Of a DNA stretch of 5,370 nt, positions 4,478 through 5,370 are shown piece by piece. The translations under genes were made by a program, and so were the position numbers. The stretch spans positions 1 through 5,370 of the forward strand of contig CADBNG010000251.1 in NCBI GenBank assembly GCA_902795985.1, written 5' to 3'. Position 1 is the first letter of the stretch; every line of letters starts with the position of its first letter. This DNA is from an uncultured Lachnospiraceae bacterium (lineage in GTDB: Bacteria > Bacillota_A > Clostridia > Lachnospirales > Lachnospiraceae). The notes beneath the pieces were generated by a model. It was not told where the DNA came from. It did no database searches and saw only the letters and a list, made by a program, of their open reading frames with translations.

Positions 4478-5370
4478 ATGAAACGCGTTTTCGTCACCCT
4501 TATCCTCTGTTCTATGGCATATCTTCTGATCGGGTGTGCCCCGTCCGGCTTCAGCCCGGCCGGAAAACCGCCGATTACGGAATCCGGCGGCGGATCCTGC
4601 GGTGAAAATCTCACCTGGGTCTATGACTATAAGACAAAAACCCTGACCATCGAGGGAACCGGGGAAATGGTCACGGAAGACCGCTTTATGTGGAGCGATT
4701 ATGACATCCGAAAGCTTGTTATCTCCGAAGGGGTCACCTCGATTGACAGGGAGGCTTTCTATTCCAACCATAATCTTTCCTGCACCCTCGAGCTGCCTTC
4801 CACTCTGAAGGAAATCGGCGATTTCGCGTTCTACGGCTGTTCTGATATTAAAGGAGACCTCGTTCTGCCGGACTCCGTGGAAACGCTGGGAAACTATACC
4901 TTTGACCGATGCACCGGAATCACCGGGATTCGGCTTTCGAAAAACCTGAAAACCATCGGCGACGAGTGCTTCGAAGAATGTTCCTCTGCCGTCGGTCCGC
5001 TGAACCTGCCGGACGGGCTGAATACTCTCGGAAAAAGCGCCTTTTATCAGTGTGAAAAGCTGACGGGCGACCTTATTCTTCCGGATTCGTTAACTTCCGT
5101 CGGCACTTACTGTTTTGCGCAATGCGGTTTCACCGGTAATCTGCGTCTTCCGAAGGGGCTCACGGAGATTCCCTACAACTGCTTCAGTTACTGCGAAGCC
5201 TTTACCGGTGATCTGTCCATTCCGGATACGGTGGAGGCCATCGGCGAATCCGCCTTTGCCGGCTGCGGCTTTGACGGTACTCTGACACTCGGCAAAAACC
5301 TGACCTCCATCGGCCAATATGCTTTTTCCGGCTGCAAGGCGCTGACCGGCAATCTTACGATTCCGGAAAA
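4478..5370 (+). CDS. BspA-type leucine-rich-repeat lipoprotein (3' partial)
   Basis: The frame is open to the end of the window, giving 297 residues of an unfinished protein. Residues 1-19 are a lipoprotein signal peptide (MKR, hydrophobic core), ending in the lipobox LIGC. Cys20 should be lipidated, so the protein sits on the outer face of the membrane. A short Gly/Pro/Ser linker follows. The segment at about 40-76 (SCGENLTWVYD, TLTIEGTGEM) is the familiar N-terminal cap of BspA/LRR_5 proteins. From residue 77 there are about nine repeats of 23-24 residues, of the form L-x-L-P-x-x-(L/V)-x-x-I-G-x-x-(A/C)-F-x-x-C, many ending in TGD or TGN. A tenth begins at the window edge. Proteins of this family bind surfaces, host proteins or other cells; the partner here is unknown. 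The gene has its own promoter and is unlikely to be co-transcribed with the superoxide reductase. Confidence 0.92.
   Translation, partial: MKRVFVTLILCSMAYLLIGCAPSGFSPAGKPPITESGGGSCGENLTWVYDYKTKTLTIEGTGEMVTEDRFMWSDYDIRKLVISEGVTSIDREAFYSNHNLSCTLELPSTLKEIGDFAFYGCSDIKGDLVLPDSVETLGNYTFDRCTGITGIRLSKNLKTIGDECFEECSSAVGPLNLPDGLNTLGKSAFYQCEKLTGDLILPDSLTSVGTYCFAQCGFTGNLRLPKGLTEIPYNCFSYCEAFTGDLSIPDTVEAIGESAFAGCGFDGTLTLGKNLTSIGQYAFSGCKALTGNLTIPE

Noticed and set aside
4348..4605. ORF starting just after the -10 element and overlapping the LRR gene
   Set aside because: It has no ribosome binding site, its product is Arg/Cys-rich and low in meaning, and it runs out of frame through the well-supported lipoprotein signal peptide.

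Overview
This window looks like chromosomal DNA from an anaerobic Clostridia-type Firmicute. That is inferred from family content and signal style: a TIR-anchored beta-propeller protein, a two-iron superoxide reductase typical of anaerobes, a BspA-type leucine-rich-repeat lipoprotein, AGGAGG-type ribosome binding sites and a U-tract intrinsic terminator. GC content is moderate in the genes and visibly lower around 3200-3540. No sequence here fixes genus or species. All three genes lie on the + strand.

Layout. (1) 1-3039: the C-terminal 1012 residues of a large protein whose start lies before the window. It shows the tail of what is very probably a TIR domain, one membrane helix, a regular coiled coil with polar core positions, a short helical region and a large acidic beta-propeller-like domain. 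(2) 3040-3882: about 840 bases without a credible gene but full of structure. It holds a phased series of four related units of about 36 bp with a period of 84-85 bp (3208-3496). A dense cluster of palindromes follows (3552-3756), including a perfect 28-bp palindrome and a REP-like pair of GGGGAC(T/A)GTCCCC elements. Last comes the promoter and leader of the next gene. (3) 3883-4257: a complete desulfoferrodoxin (superoxide reductase) with all iron ligands present, closed by a strong intrinsic terminator. (4) 4338-5370: an extended -10 promoter beginning in the terminator tail, a leader of about 130 bases, and the first 297 residues of a lipoprotein with BspA-type leucine-rich repeats that runs off the end.

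The three genes appear to be separate transcription units: terminators or long gaps divide them and each has its own promoter-like sequence. No shared pathway is visible. The superoxide reductase is an oxygen-defence housekeeping enzyme. The first and last genes are both predicted to place repeat-type binding domains outside the membrane. The parts most deserving a second look are the phased 84-bp repeat series, the palindrome cluster after it, and the membrane-spanning TIR/propeller architecture.
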